64,000 bases of DNA from Kribbella qitaiheensis (GCF_014217565.1 NZ_CP043661.1:62001-126000); one strand, 5' to 3'. Numbered from the stretch's first letter, positions 1 to 9,079 are shown. The notes: generated by a model not told the origin, from the letters alone. Numbers and translations: made by a program.

Positions 1-2
1 CC

Positions 3-290
3 ACCGGATCCCTCTACGAGGCGTTCGACCCGGCCAAAGCGTTCGCGTTGGCACAGCGCCTGGACATCCACCACACCCCCAAGCACGGCTCCTGGCTCAA
101 CATCGCCGAGATCGAACTGTCCGCCCTCACCCGCCAATGCCTGGACCGCCGCCTCGACGACCTCGTCGCACTGAACACCGAACTCGCCGCCTGGCAGCAA
201 GCCACGAACACCGCCCAGCGCCAAGTCGACTGGCAGTTCACCACCGACGACGCACGCACCAAACTCCGCCACCTATACCCCAACAGTTAG
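3..290 (+). CDS. IS630-family transposase, C-terminal end (5' part outside window)
   Basis: Open from the first base of the window, so the gene begins upstream. The reading frame starts at base 3 and gives a C-terminal DDE segment that includes the block HTPKHGSWLN followed by IAEIEL, the third catalytic acidic residue region typical of IS630-type transposases. About 95 residues are visible, ending at a TAG stop at 288-290. It is a different transposase from the two other IS630-type genes in the window, because the C-terminal sequence does not match either. The right end of this element must lie between 291 and about 304, just before the next insertion sequence, but its inverted repeat cannot be confirmed without the missing left end. 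Confidence 0.8.
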   Translation, partial: TGSLYEAFDPAKAFALAQRLDIHHTPKHGSWLNIAEIELSALTRQCLDRRLDDLVALNTELAAWQQATNTAQRQVDWQFTTDDARTKLRHLYPNS

Positions 291-306
291 ATGCGACGAT
301 CTACTA

Positions 307-1440
307 GTGGGGCGTGTCATTAATTAGGTAACGGTTGGTGGTGGGTCAGAATGGGGTATGGCGAACCGTCCTGCTGCCGCGTTGGTGCTTCGTGAGGGTG
401 ATCGGGAGCGGTTGGTGTCGTTGACGCGGTCGACGACGGTTCGTGCTGGGTTGGCGTTGCGGGCGCGGGTGGTGTTGCTGGCTGCGGGTGGGGTATCGAA
501 TACGGCGATCGCGGAGCAGGTGGGGTTGTCTCGTCCGAAGGTGATCGGGTGGCGGCAGCGCTACGTGCGCAGCGGGATCAAGGGTCTGGATGATGCCGAA
601 CGGGTGGGCCGGCCGCGCGAGATCGATCACGCGATGATCGTGGCCGAGACGTTGAAGCCGCCGCCGAAGCGGCTGGGGGTGACGCACTGGTCGTCTCGGC
701 TGCTGGCCGTGCGGCTCAAGGTCGGCAACGCGACGGTCGCGCGGGCGTGGCGTGACTATGGGGTGCAGCCGTGGCGCAGTGAGACGTTCAAGTTCTCCAC
801 CGATCCGGAGTTGGTCGCCAAGGTCACTGATGTGGTCGGGCTGTATCTGGCGCCACCGGACAACGCGATCGTGTTGTGTGTCGACGAAAAGTCGCAGATC
901 CAGGCTTTGGACCGGACTCAGAAGATGCTGCCGATGCAGCCTGGTTTTCCCGAGCGCCGCACCCATGACTACGTCCGGCACGGCACCAGCACGTTGTTCG
1001 CGGCACTGGAGATCGCCACCGGCACGGTGACCGCGGCCTGCAAACCCAGGCACCGCCACCAGGAGTTCCTTGCGTTCCTCAAGCAGATCGACCGCGCCTA
1101 CCCCGACGACGGCACCGGTCAGGAACTGCACCTGGTGATGGACAACTACGCCACACACAAACGGGCCGAGGTCCGTGACTGGCTGGCCGCGCACTCCCGG
1201 TTCAAGGTCCACTTCACCCCGACCTCCGGGTCATGGCTCAACCTGGTCGAGGTCTGGTTCGGCATCATCGAACGACAAGCCATCCACCGCGGGACCTTCA
1301 CCTCGGTCAAAGACCTCAACACAAAGATCCGAGCCTTCATCACCGGCTGGAACGACCGCTGCCACCCCTTCGTCTGGACCAAGACCCCAGACCAGATCCT
1401 CAAGAAAGCCAACCGTCACCGAACTTCAGAAACGCTCCAC
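307..1440 (+). mobile_element. IS630-family insertion sequence (copy 1, intact)
   Basis: A 1134-bp element with imperfect inverted ends: GTGGGGCGTGTC at the left and, on the other strand at the right, GTGGAGCGTTTC. It is flanked by TA at 305-306 and 1441-1442, the dinucleotide duplication expected of the IS630 family. It encodes one transposase that runs to the last base of the element. The right TA is shared with the adjoining degenerate IS630 element that starts at 1443. One of the two therefore inserted at the border of the other, and both lie in what was once a CTAG tetranucleotide. Confidence 0.8.
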
Positions 1441-1443
1441 TAG
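358..1443 (+). CDS. IS630-family transposase
   Basis: A 361-residue DDE transposase. The N-terminal 90 residues hold a helix-turn-helix region that would bind the element ends. The catalytic core shows Asp176 in CVDEKSQ, Asp262 in VMDNYATH and Glu298 in NLVEVWF, the usual DDE spacing, and the GSWLN motif precedes the Glu. The length is normal for the family and no frameshift is seen, so the protein is probably active. The stop codon is odd: the last sense codon ends at 1440, the last base of the element, and the TAG stop at 1441-1443 is made from the duplicated target TA plus the next G. Confidence 0.92.
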   Translation: MANRPAAALVLREGDRERLVSLTRSTTVRAGLALRARVVLLAAGGVSNTAIAEQVGLSRPKVIGWRQRYVRSGIKGLDDAERVGRPREIDHAMIVAETLKPPPKRLGVTHWSSRLLAVRLKVGNATVARAWRDYGVQPWRSETFKFSTDPELVAKVTDVVGLYLAPPDNAIVLCVDEKSQIQALDRTQKMLPMQPGFPERRTHDYVRHGTSTLFAALEIATGTVTAACKPRHRHQEFLAFLKQIDRAYPDDGTGQELHLVMDNYATHKRAEVRDWLAAHSRFKVHFTPTSGSWLNLVEVWFGIIERQAIHRGTFTSVKDLNTKIRAFITGWNDRCHPFVWTKTPDQILKKANRHRTSETLH

Positions 1444-1497
1444 TGCCGCGTCTAGTGAGGTGCCGCGCGTTTCCCGGACAGCTTTTTCACGGTTAAT

Positions 1498-2409
1498 TCA
1501 CGCTGCGAGCTGCTTTTCCAGGTACTCGTCATGGGCTTGTTGTGGGGTTCGATAGCCAAGCCCTGAGTGGCGACGTTTGGTATTGTAACGCAATTCGATG
1601 TAGCGGGCAACGTCGCGGCGTGCATGTTCGCGGGTGGGATATTCAGTGCGATAGATACGCTCGTTCTTGAGAGTTCCGAAGAACGATTCAGCCATGGCGT
1701 TGTCGTAACAGATGCCGGTCCGGCCGACCGATTGGCGAAGATTGTTCTTCTTCAAGGTGGCGGCGAACTGGGCGGACGTGTAATTACTGCCACGGTCGGA
1801 ATGAAAGATAGCGCCGTCAGCGAGTTCATGGTTCCGGACAGCCATTTCGATGGCGGCCTCGATCAGTGGGGTCTTGTAGTTATCGTCCATCGCCCACCCG
1901 ACCACCGCCTTGGTGTGGCAATCGATCACGGTCGCCAGATAGAGCCAGCCCTCCCAGGTCGAGATGTAGGTGATGTCGCCGACCATCTTGAGACCTGGAG
2001 CTTCCGCGGTGAAGTCGCGCTCGACCAGGTCCGGGATCGCGCCGGCCAGGCCATCTCGCTCGGTCAGACCGTGCCGCCACGGCCGCGGCTGACACGGCTC
2101 CAGGCCCAGCTCCCGCATCAGGACCCGCACCAGTTCGAGCCCGCACGGCACGCCCCAATCCACCAGATCGGCATGCACCCGCCGGTACCCGTAGGTGTCG
2201 TCGGACTCCTCGAACGACTTGCTGATGATCAGCTTGAGATCGGCTCGGCGCTTCGCCGTCACCGAGACCGGCCGGTTCCGCCACTCGTTGAAACTGGACC
2301 GGCCCACCCCGAACCATCGGCACATCTGAACAATCGATGGCGCATCAGCGTCCTTGTAAGCCTTATTATCCGCATATTCCGCGTCGATGAACTCGAACCT
2401 TTCGCTCAT
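1498..2409 (-). CDS. IS3-family transposase OrfB (DDE integrase core), copy A
   Basis: A 303-residue protein with an HTH_21-like N-terminal part (CRWFGVGRSSFNEWRNRP, then TYGYRRVHADL) and an rve integrase core. Catalytic residues are visible as the Asp in MVGDITYIS, the Asp in FHSDRGSNYTS and the Glu in NAMAESFFGTLKNE, followed by the family C-terminus (RYNTKRRHSGLGYRTPQQAH). The start overlaps the orfA stop as ATGA. The orfB frame is the -1 frame relative to orfA and stays open upstream through the A6 run at the end of orfA, so an OrfAB fusion by -1 frameshifting is possible as in other IS3 elements. Confidence 0.93.
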   Translation of the reverse strand: MSERFEFIDAEYADNKAYKDADAPSIVQMCRWFGVGRSSFNEWRNRPVSVTAKRRADLKLIISKSFEESDDTYGYRRVHADLVDWGVPCGLELVRVLMRELGLEPCQPRPWRHGLTERDGLAGAIPDLVERDFTAEAPGLKMVGDITYISTWEGWLYLATVIDCHTKAVVGWAMDDNYKTPLIEAAIEMAVRNHELADGAIFHSDRGSNYTSAQFAATLKKNNLRQSVGRTGICYDNAMAESFFGTLKNERIYRTEYPTREHARRDVARYIELRYNTKRRHSGLGYRTPQQAHDEYLEKQLAA

Positions 2410-2696
2410 CGATGATCCTTGGCGAAGTACGCTGCGGCTTTTTTCAAGAACGTGAGCTCCATCTGCAACTCCCGCGTCTCACGCTCAAGCTCACGCAGCC
2501 TGGCCCGCTCATTCACAGTGAGCGGCGGCTCCTCGCCGGCATGATCACGCCGATACGCAGCTACCCAATTACTCAAAGTCCCCGGATTGATACCGAGCTC
2601 TTTCGCTACCTGAGCTACTGGCCGCGAAGTCTCGATCACCGACTTCACAGCTTCCTCCCGATACTCAGGAGTGAAATTCCTCTTCGAACGCGGCAA
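2406..2696 (-). CDS. IS3-family transposase OrfA (HTH_Tnp_1), copy A
   Basis: A 96-residue DNA-binding subunit. The helix-turn-helix is at about residues 20-45 (VAQVAKELGINPGTLSNWV). It is followed by a leucine-rich coiled coil (ERARLRELERETRELQMEL) that in IS3 proteins mediates dimerisation and OrfAB assembly. It ends in the family-typical LKKAAAYFAKDHR. The codons for LKK lie in a run of six A residues, the usual place for programmed -1 frameshifting. The stop codon overlaps the orfB ATG by the ATGA arrangement. Confidence 0.92.
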   Translation of the reverse strand: MPRSKRNFTPEYREEAVKSVIETSRPVAQVAKELGINPGTLSNWVAAYRRDHAGEEPPLTVNERARLRELERETRELQMELTFLKKAAAYFAKDHR

Positions 2697-3557
2697 AATC
2701 TTTCCTTTCCAGACAACCCAATCTTAGTTTGGGCACTGTCCGGAAGGTTCGTAGCACCTCATAGAAACGTTGGGGTTGTAACCGTGTTCGGGTTGACCTG
2801 GCCGGGGTTGGTTTTGGAGGCTGTCGTGTTGGAGGTGGTGATGGCTCGACAGCCTGAGGTGTTCGTGCGTTCCTTGGAGCCCGAGGAAGCGGCTCGGTTG
2901 GTGAAGATCACGCGGACGACGAAGGACCGGGTCCGGTTGCGGCGGGCGGGATCGTGCTGGCGTCGGTGCAGGGCCGTAGCGCGGTCGAGGCTGCGGGCAT
3001 GTTCGCGATGAAGGCGCAGTACGCGCGGGAGGTGATCCACGCGTTCAACGAGTCCGGGTTCGCGGCGCTGGACCCAAAATGGAGCGGGGGCCGGCCACGC
3101 AGGTTCGGGCCCCCGGTGCGTGAGACGGTCTGCCGGGTCGCGAAGACGCCGCCGCAGAAGCTGGGTCGCCCGTTCACGACGTGGAGTTTGTCGAAGCTGG
3201 TCGAGTACCTGGCCGGGCACAAGAGCATCGCCATCAGTACCGAGTCGGTGCGCCAGATCCTGCGTCGAGCCGGCATCAGGTGGCAGGTGAGTGTGCCAGT
3301 CTGATTTGGCCCCACTTGGGGCGGTAGTGATGGCTTGATTTGGCTCCACCCTCGACCATCCAGTCCTCTACGTTCGTGTCGTCTGCCAAGGCGATCACGA
3401 GAGGTGGAGGGGTTGAAGGAGAGATCGAGAGTGGAGCAGTTCGAACGTATCCGACGCGAGCGTCGAGATGAAGGTTTGTCGATCCGGGCACTGGCGCAGC
3501 GCCACCAGGTCCATCTGAGGTGCCACGCGCTTTCCGGACAGCTTTTTGATGGCTGAT

Positions 3558-4470
3558 TCAGGCGGCGGATTGTGTTTCCAGGTAGTCGTCGTGGGCTTGC
3601 TGTGGGGTCCGGTAGCCGAGCCCTGAGTGACGGCGTTTAGTATTGTAGCGCAATTCGATGTAGCGGGCGATATCGCGGCGTGCATGGTCGCGGGTCGGGT
3701 ACTCGGTTCGGTGGGTACGCTCGTTCTTGAGAGCGCCGAAGAACGATTCGGCCATCGCATTGTCGTAACAGATACCGGTCCGCCCGACTGATTGGCGAAG
3801 ATTATTGTTCTTCAAAGTCGCGGCGAACTGGGCGGAAGTGTAGTTGCTGCCCCGGTCGGAGTGAAAGATTGCGCCGTCGACAAGATCGTGATTCCGCACC
3901 GCCATGTCGATCGCGGCTTCGATCAGCGGGGTTTTGTAATTGTCGTCCATGGCCCACCCGATCACAGCTTTGGTGTGGCAATCGAGCACGGTCGCCAGAT
4001 AAAGCCACCCTTCCCAGGTCGAGACATAGGTAATGTCTCCGACCATCTTGTGCCCCGGAGCATCAGCGGTGAAGTCCCGATCTACCAGATCCGGGATCGG
4101 GCCGGCCTGGCCATCCTGCTCGGTCAGACAGTGCCGCCACGGCCCGCGGCTGGCACGGCTCCAAACCCAACTCACGCATGAGCTTGCGCACCAACTCCAG
4201 CCCACAGGTCACACCCCAGGCCACCAGGTCGGCATGCACCCGCCGGTACCCGTAGGTCTCGTCGGACTCTTCGAACGACTTGACGATGATCAGCTTGAGT
4301 TCGCCTTGGCGGCGCGCAGTCGCCGACATCGGACGGCTCCGCCAATCATTGAAACTGGACCGTTTCACCTCGAGCCACCGGCACATCTTCACAATCGACG
4401 GCGCATTTCCGTTCTCTCGGGTCAACCTGTTGGCATACTCCGCATCGATGAACTCGAACTTTTCGCTCAA
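3558..4470 (-). pseudogene. IS3-family transposase OrfB, copy B (frameshifted as read)
   Basis: The N-terminal half reads from ATG 4470 (MSEKFEFIDAEYAN) to about LEPCQPR. The frame is then lost at the tract GGCCCGCGG (4141-4149). The intact copies read GGCCGCGG here, so one extra C explains the break. The C-terminal half continues in the other frame with WRHCLTEQDG, the DDE residues (GDITYVS, HSDRGSNYTS, AMAESFFGALKNE) and the usual end. Removing one base gives 303 residues, the same as the other copies. It may be a sequencing error, since the same kind of extra base recurs elsewhere in the window. Confidence 0.9.
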
Positions 4471-4760
4471 CGATGATCCTTGGCAAAGTATGCTGCGGCT
4501 TTTTTTAGGAACTCGTTTTCCATCCGGAGTTCTCGCGTCTCCCGCTCCAGCTCGCGGAGCCGCGCACGCTCGTCCATGCTCAATGCCGGTTCCTCGCCGG
4601 CATGGTCTCGCTTAAAGGCGCTCACCCAGTTACTGAGGGTTCCCGGGTTGATGCCGAGCTCTCTCGCGACCTGAGTGACAGAACGTGAAGTCTCAATCAC
4701 CGACTTCACAGCTTCCTCCCGATACTCAGGAGTGAAATTCTTCTTCGGACGCGGCAACAT
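4467..4760 (-). CDS. IS3-family transposase OrfA, copy B
   Basis: A 97-residue protein with the same plan as the other OrfA copies: helix-turn-helix (VTQVARELGINPGTLSNWV), a charged coiled coil (RARLRELERETRELRMENE) and the LKKAAAYFAKDHR end. The coding strand has a run of A residues at the FLKKAA codons, the presumed frameshift site. It overlaps its orfB by ATGA. Confidence 0.92.
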   Translation of the reverse strand: MLPRPKKNFTPEYREEAVKSVIETSRSVTQVARELGINPGTLSNWVSAFKRDHAGEEPALSMDERARLRELERETRELRMENEFLKKAAAYFAKDHR

Positions 4761-6275
4761 CTTCCCTTTCCGGACAGCTCAATCTTAGTTGAGCCGCTGT
4801 CCGGAAGGTTCGTGGCACCTCAATCGGCGCACGGTGCGTCTGGCGTTGGGTGATGCGGTGCCTCCGACGCGGAAATCTCCAGAGCGTGTGGCGCCGGTGC
4901 TGGGCCCGCATCTGGCCACGATCGGTGGCTGGCTGACCGCGGACCTGGACGCCCCGAAGAAGCAGCGGCATACCGCTCGCCGGGTCTGGCAGCGGCTGAT
5001 GGAGGAAGAGGGTGTCGTGGTGGCCGAGTCCAGCGTGCGGGGGTTGGTCGCCCAGCTGAAGACCGAGATCGGTGGGGACCGGGCGCAGGTGATGGTGCCC
5101 CAGACTCATGGACCGGCCGAGGAGGCCGAGGTCGACTTCGGGGAGTTCACTGCGGTGATCGCTGGGGTGGTGATGAAGGTGTTCATGTTTTGCCTGCGGC
5201 TGTCGCATTCGGGCAAAGCGGTCCATGTTGCCTATGCCAATCAGACCCAGGAATCGTTCCTGGATGGGCATGTGCGTGCGTTCGAGGCGCTGGGTGGGGT
5301 ACCGACCGGGATGATCCGTTACGACAACCTCAGGCCCGCGGTGATCCGGGTCGCGCTGGGCCGGGAACGGTTCGAGCATCCACGGTTCATCGCGATGCGC
5401 TCCCACTACGGCTATGACTCGTTCTTCTGCGCGCCAGGCTTAGAGGGTGCTCATGAGAAGGGCGGTGTCGAGGGCGAGATCGGCCGGTTCCGCCGACGGC
5501 ACCTCACTCCTGTCCCGCACGTGGCATCGTTGGCCGCGCTGAACCAGGCCCTGGCCGCCGCCGATGCCCGCGACGACGCGCGCCGCATCGGTGCCCGCGC
5601 CGAGACCGTGGGAGCGGCCGCGGCCCGTGAACTGGTCTTGCTGAACCCGCTGCCGAGTGAAACCTTCGATGTCTCGGCCCCGCTGTCATGCCGGGTCGAC
5701 GCCAAAGCACGGGTCTGTGTCCGCCAGTCGTACTACTCGGTCCCGGCCCGGTTCGCTGGTCGCCGGCTCGAGGTTCGTCTCGGCGCCACCGCGGTGATCG
5801 TGCTCGACGCAGGCAAGGTGATCGCTGAACATACCCGGTCGCTGCACAAGGGCAGCGAGGATCTCGTTCTGGACCACTATCTGGAAGTCCTCACCCGCAA
5901 ACCCGGCGCCATGTCCGGGTCCACCGCCTTGGTCACCGCGCGAGCATCCGGGGCGTTCACGGCGGTTCATCAACGGTTCTGGGACGCCGCCCGCAAGCAA
6001 CACGGCGACGGGCCCGGCACCCGCGCCCTGATCGGGGTGCTGTTGCTCCACCGCACCATGACCGCGACCGTGGTGAGTGCGGGCATCGAAGGCGCGCTGG
6101 TGCTCGGAAACTTCGATCCCGACCTGGTCGCGGTCACCGCACGCAGCGCGATGACCTCAGCCGGCGCGACCTCCCCGCCGGTCCCGGTTCCACCCACCGC
6201 GTCCCACGCTGCGACGACCCAACGGCCGACGCCATCACTGGCCGACTACGACCAACTACTCCAGAAAGAAACCGC

Positions 6276-7103
6276 ATGAGCCCCGCCACGAAAACCGCGC
6301 CAGCCGCCACCCCGACGACCACGGTGACCGCCCTGTCTGACCCCGCCGCCGAGGCCGCGATCCACGCCGCTTGCCGACTACTCGCACTGCCCACCATCCG
6401 CGCCGAAGCCATCGCGATGGCCGAGGCCTCAGCCAAGCAACGCCTTACCCACAAGGCATTCCTGGCCGAAATCCTCACCGCGGAATGCGACGAACGCGAC
6501 GCCCGCCGCCGGATCCGGCGAGTCAACGAGGCCAAGTTCCCCCGCACCAAACGCCTCACCGAGTTCGACCACACCGTGCTGCCCGACCTACCGGCACCGA
6601 CGCTGGCACACCTGGCCGGCGGCGGCTGGATCGACGCCGGACAACCACTGGTCCTGCTCGGCGACTCCGGCACCGGGAAAACACACCTGCTCATCGCACT
6701 CGGCACCGCAGCAGCCGAGCAAGGACGCCGGGTCCGCTACGTGACCACCGCCGCCTTGGTCAACGAGCTCGTCGAAGCCTCAGACGACAAACAGCTGTCC
6801 CGCGTCGTGGGCCGCTACGCCCGACTCGACCTGCTCTGCCTCGACGAGATCGGCTACGTCCGCCTCGACCCACGCGGCGCGGAACTGCTCTTCCAGATCA
6901 TCACCGCCCGCGAAGAACGAGCATCCATCGCCTGCGCATCCAACGCCCCATTCTCCGAATGGGGCGCCACCTTCACCGACCCCCGCCTCGCCGCCGCAGT
7001 CGTGGACAGACTCACCTTCAACGCACACATCATCCAGACCGGCACCAAGTCCTACAGACTCAACACCACCCGGCAAACCCGCAGCCGAACCGCCACCAAC
7101 TAA
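6276..7103 (+). CDS. istB: IS21-family helper ATPase IstB
   Basis: A 275-residue AAA+ ATPase that in IS21 elements assembles on target DNA and recruits and activates IstA. Walker A is GDSGTGKTH at about residues 129-137. Walker B is LLCLDEIGY at about 187-195. The DnaC-like core follows, with the sensor region IACASNAPFSEWG. The start overlaps the istA stop (ATGA at 6276-6279), so translation is probably coupled. The ORF is intact, in contrast to its partner, so the element as it stands makes only the helper protein. Confidence 0.93.
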   Translation: MSPATKTAPAATPTTTVTALSDPAAEAAIHAACRLLALPTIRAEAIAMAEASAKQRLTHKAFLAEILTAECDERDARRRIRRVNEAKFPRTKRLTEFDHTVLPDLPAPTLAHLAGGGWIDAGQPLVLLGDSGTGKTHLLIALGTAAAEQGRRVRYVTTAALVNELVEASDDKQLSRVVGRYARLDLLCLDEIGYVRLDPRGAELLFQIITAREERASIACASNAPFSEWGATFTDPRLAAAVVDRLTFNAHIIQTGTKSYRLNTTRQTRSRTATN

Positions 7104-8167
7104 CCCAAGACAACACCACCAAAACAAGCAGGGTGGGGCCAAATCAAAGCATCACAGCGGGGCCAGATGGGGTTGTCATACTCAGGCAGGCGACCAAGAC
7201 CTGGAAAGGCAGCCGGGATCCCGACTTCGCCGCCAAGATGGCCCGTGTTCTCGACCTCTACGACCATCCACCAGCCGATGGCCGGGTGATCTGCGCCGAC
7301 GAGTTCGGTCCGTTGAACCTGCAGCCCAGGCCCGGCAGGGGCTGGTTTCCCACCGGCCGCCCAGCCCGGTTGCGGGCCACCTACAACCGCAACGGCGGAG
7401 TACGGCACATGCTCGCCGCACTCGATCTGGCCACCGGGCAGATGTTCTACCGGTTCCGAGACCGCAAACGGTGGCGGGAGTTCCTCGGGTTCCTCAACAA
7501 CTCCGGGACCGGTTCCCGACCGGGAAGCTGTATGTCGTGTGCGACAACTATGGACCCCACAAGAAGGCCGAGGTCCTCGAATGGTGCCAGGCCAACCAGA
7601 TCGAGATAGTGCTCACCCCGAGCAACGCATCCTGGCTGAACTGGATCGAGTGCGAGTTCACCGCCCTGCGCTACTTCACCCTCGACGGCAGCGACTACCC
7701 CAGCCACACCGCCCAAGAGAACGCGATCACCGGCTACGTCCGCTGGCACAACAAACACGCCCAACCCAAACGACACTTCGCCATCGACTCCAAAATCCGC
7801 CGACCCGATTACCTCCCCAACGTTGCTTGACGAGGCACTAGCCCAGATATTTCATGGAGTTCCGGCGTGTCGTTGGGGGTCCTTGTTTAGTGGGGTTTTT
7901 GGCCGTTGGTCGGGGTGGTGGCGTGGGTTGGGCCCGGCTGTCGCGTCGGGTGGGCGGGTTCCGATGTTCCTTGGGTGGTAGGGGTGTGGGGCCGGGTCAG
8001 GTGGCTGGCCAGGGGGCTGCGCGGAGGCGGTCGAATGCTGTTGCGAGTTGGTGTGCCCAGGGCCAGTCGGTGTCGAGTCTGAGGTGCCGGCCGCGGGCGG
8101 TGCGGACGAGGACTCCTGCGGTGTGTGAGGTGCCGCGCGTTTCCCGGACAGCTTTTTCACGGTTAAT

Positions 8168-9079
8168 TCACGCTGCGAGCTGCTTTTCCAGGTACTCGTC
8201 ATGGGCTTGTTGTGGGGTTCGATAGCCAAGCCCTGAGCGGCGACGTTTGGTATTGTAACGCAATTCGATGTAGCGGGCAACGTCGCGGCGTGCATGTTCG
8301 CGGGTGGGATATTCAGTGCGATAGATACGCTCGTTCTTGAGAGTTCCGAAGAACGATTCAGCCATGGCGTTGTCGTAACAGATGCCGGTCCGGCCGACCG
8401 ATTGGCGAAGATTGTTCTTCTTCAAGGTGGCGGCGAACTGGGCGGACGTGTAATTACTGCCACGGTCGGAATGAAAGATCGCGCCGTCAGCGAGTTCATG
8501 GTTCCGGACAGCCATTTCGATGGCGGCCTCGATCAGTGGGGTCTTGTAGTTATCGTCCATCGCCCACCCGACCACCGCCTTGGTGTGGCAATCGATCACG
8601 GTCGCCAGATAGAGCCAGCCCTCCCAGGTCGAGATGTAGGTGATGTCGCCGACCATCTTGAGACCTGGAGCTTCCGCGGTGAAGTCGCGCTCGACCAGGT
8701 CCGGGATCGCGCCGGCCAGGCCATCTCGCTCGGTCAGACCGTGCCGCCACGGCCGCGGCTGACACGGCTCCAGGCCCAGCTCCCGCATCAGGACCCGCAC
8801 CAGTTCGAGCCCGCACGGCACGCCCCAATCCACCAGATCGGCATGCACCCGCCGGTACCCGTAGGTGTCATCGGACTCCTCGAACGACTTGCTGATGATC
8901 AGCTTGAGATCGGCTCGGCGCTTCGCCGTCACCGAGACCGGCCGGTTCCGCCACTCGTTGAAACTGGACCGGCCCACCCCGAACCATCGGCACATCTGAA
9001 CAATCGATGGCGCATCAGCGTCCTTGTAAGCCTTATCATCCGCATATTCCGCGTCGATGAACTCGAACCTTTCGCTCAT
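8168..9079 (-). CDS. IS3-family transposase OrfB (DDE integrase core), copy C
   Basis: A 303-residue protein that differs from copy A at two residues (Asp for Asn near position 15 and Arg for His in KRRRSGLGYRT). The catalytic Asp-Asp-Glu residues in GDITYIS, HSDRGSNYTS and AMAESFFGTLKNE are intact, as are the start overlap with orfA and the C-terminus. It is probably functional and could supply transposase to all copies. Confidence 0.93.
   Translation of the reverse strand: MSERFEFIDAEYADDKAYKDADAPSIVQMCRWFGVGRSSFNEWRNRPVSVTAKRRADLKLIISKSFEESDDTYGYRRVHADLVDWGVPCGLELVRVLMRELGLEPCQPRPWRHGLTERDGLAGAIPDLVERDFTAEAPGLKMVGDITYISTWEGWLYLATVIDCHTKAVVGWAMDDNYKTPLIEAAIEMAVRNHELADGAIFHSDRGSNYTSAQFAATLKKNNLRQSVGRTGICYDNAMAESFFGTLKNERIYRTEYPTREHARRDVARYIELRYNTKRRRSGLGYRTPQQAHDEYLEKQLAA

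Larger units (their letters stand above)
1456..2761 (-). mobile_element. IS3-family insertion sequence, copy A
   Basis: 1306 bp with terminal inverted repeats that start TGAGGTGC and share the inner block CGGACAG at about base 20-26 on both sides. It is flanked by the 3-bp direct repeat TAG (1453-1455 and 2762-2764). It carries orfA and orfB on the minus strand. It interrupts the left end of the degenerate IS630 element ahead of its transposase gene. It is almost identical to the copy at 8126-9431; I notice only four single-base differences over 1306 bp. Confidence 0.92.
3516..4822 (-). mobile_element. IS3-family insertion sequence, copy B (diverged)
   Basis: 1307 bp with TGAGGTGCC ends and the same inner GGACAG block as the two other IS3 copies. 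It is flanked by the 3-bp repeat ATC (3513-3515 and 4823-4825). It interrupts istA of the IS21 element. It is clearly diverged from the two near-identical copies, with many substitutions in both ORFs. It therefore represents an older or separately acquired relative. Its orfB is frameshifted. Confidence 0.92.
3413..6279 (+). pseudogene. istA: IS21-family transposase IstA, interrupted by an IS3 element
   Basis: The N-terminal 34 codons lie at 3413-3515, from a TTG start preceded by GGTGGAGG, and read VEQFERIRRERRDEG and SIRALAQRHQVH. The rest, 4826-6279, begins RRTVRLALGDAVPP and ends LLQKETA. Excising 3516-4825 (the IS3 plus one ATC repeat) joins VH to RRTV in frame and gives 518 residues, full length for IstA. 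The integrase core shows the DDE region (EVDFGEFTAVI, the Asp of IRYDNLRP, the Glu of KGGVEGEIGRFRR). The gene overlaps istB as ATGA, typical translational coupling. It is inactive unless the IS3 copy excises precisely. Confidence 0.9.
3288..7184 (+). mobile_element. IS21-family insertion sequence, split by an IS3 element
   Basis: The left end begins TGAGTGTG. The right end, on the other strand, begins TGAGTATG. Both go on to a TGGCCCC block about 20 bases in. A second, inner terminal repeat (TGATGGCTTGATTTGGC at the left, TGATGCTTTGATTTGGC at the right) gives the multiple-repeat ends of the family. It is flanked by a 6-bp direct repeat GGCAGG (3282-3287 and 7185-7190). Without the inserted IS3 it is 2587 bp, the usual IS21 length. 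It encodes istA (now broken) and istB (intact). Confidence 0.85.
2841..7830 (+). pseudogene. IS630-family transposase of copy 2, interrupted by IS21 and frameshifted twice
   Basis: Starts at ATG 2841 behind a GGAGG ribosome site (MARQPEVFVRSLEP). The frame breaks near 2948-2953, where one G seems missing before the segment IVLASVQGRS. It continues through RRAGIRWQ up to 3287, where the IS21 element enters with a GGCAGG duplication. It resumes at 7191 with ATKTWKGSRDPDF and breaks again near 7494, where one C seems missing. It runs in the third frame through LYVVCDNYGPHKK, SNASWLNWIE and CEF to a TGA at 7828-7830. Restoring the two bases and excising 3288-7190 gives 363 codons, a normal IS630 length. 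Catalytic Asp in CADEFGPL and Asp in VCDNYG are still readable. Confidence 0.85.
1443..7838 (+). mobile_element. Degenerate IS630-family element (copy 2), split by an IS3 and an IS21 element
   Basis: The ends are inverted repeats once the inserted IS3 is removed. Reading inward, the left end is GTGCCGCGTC, TAG and AAACGTTGGGG. The right end on the other strand is GTGCCTCGTC, AAG and CAACGTTGGGG. TA flanks both sides (1441-1442 and 7839-7840). Removing the IS3 copy (1456-2761 plus a 3-bp repeat) and the IS21 element (3288-7184 plus a 6-bp repeat) leaves 1184 bp, a normal IS630 size. Its transposase has two further one-base losses, so this copy is dead. Confidence 0.75.
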
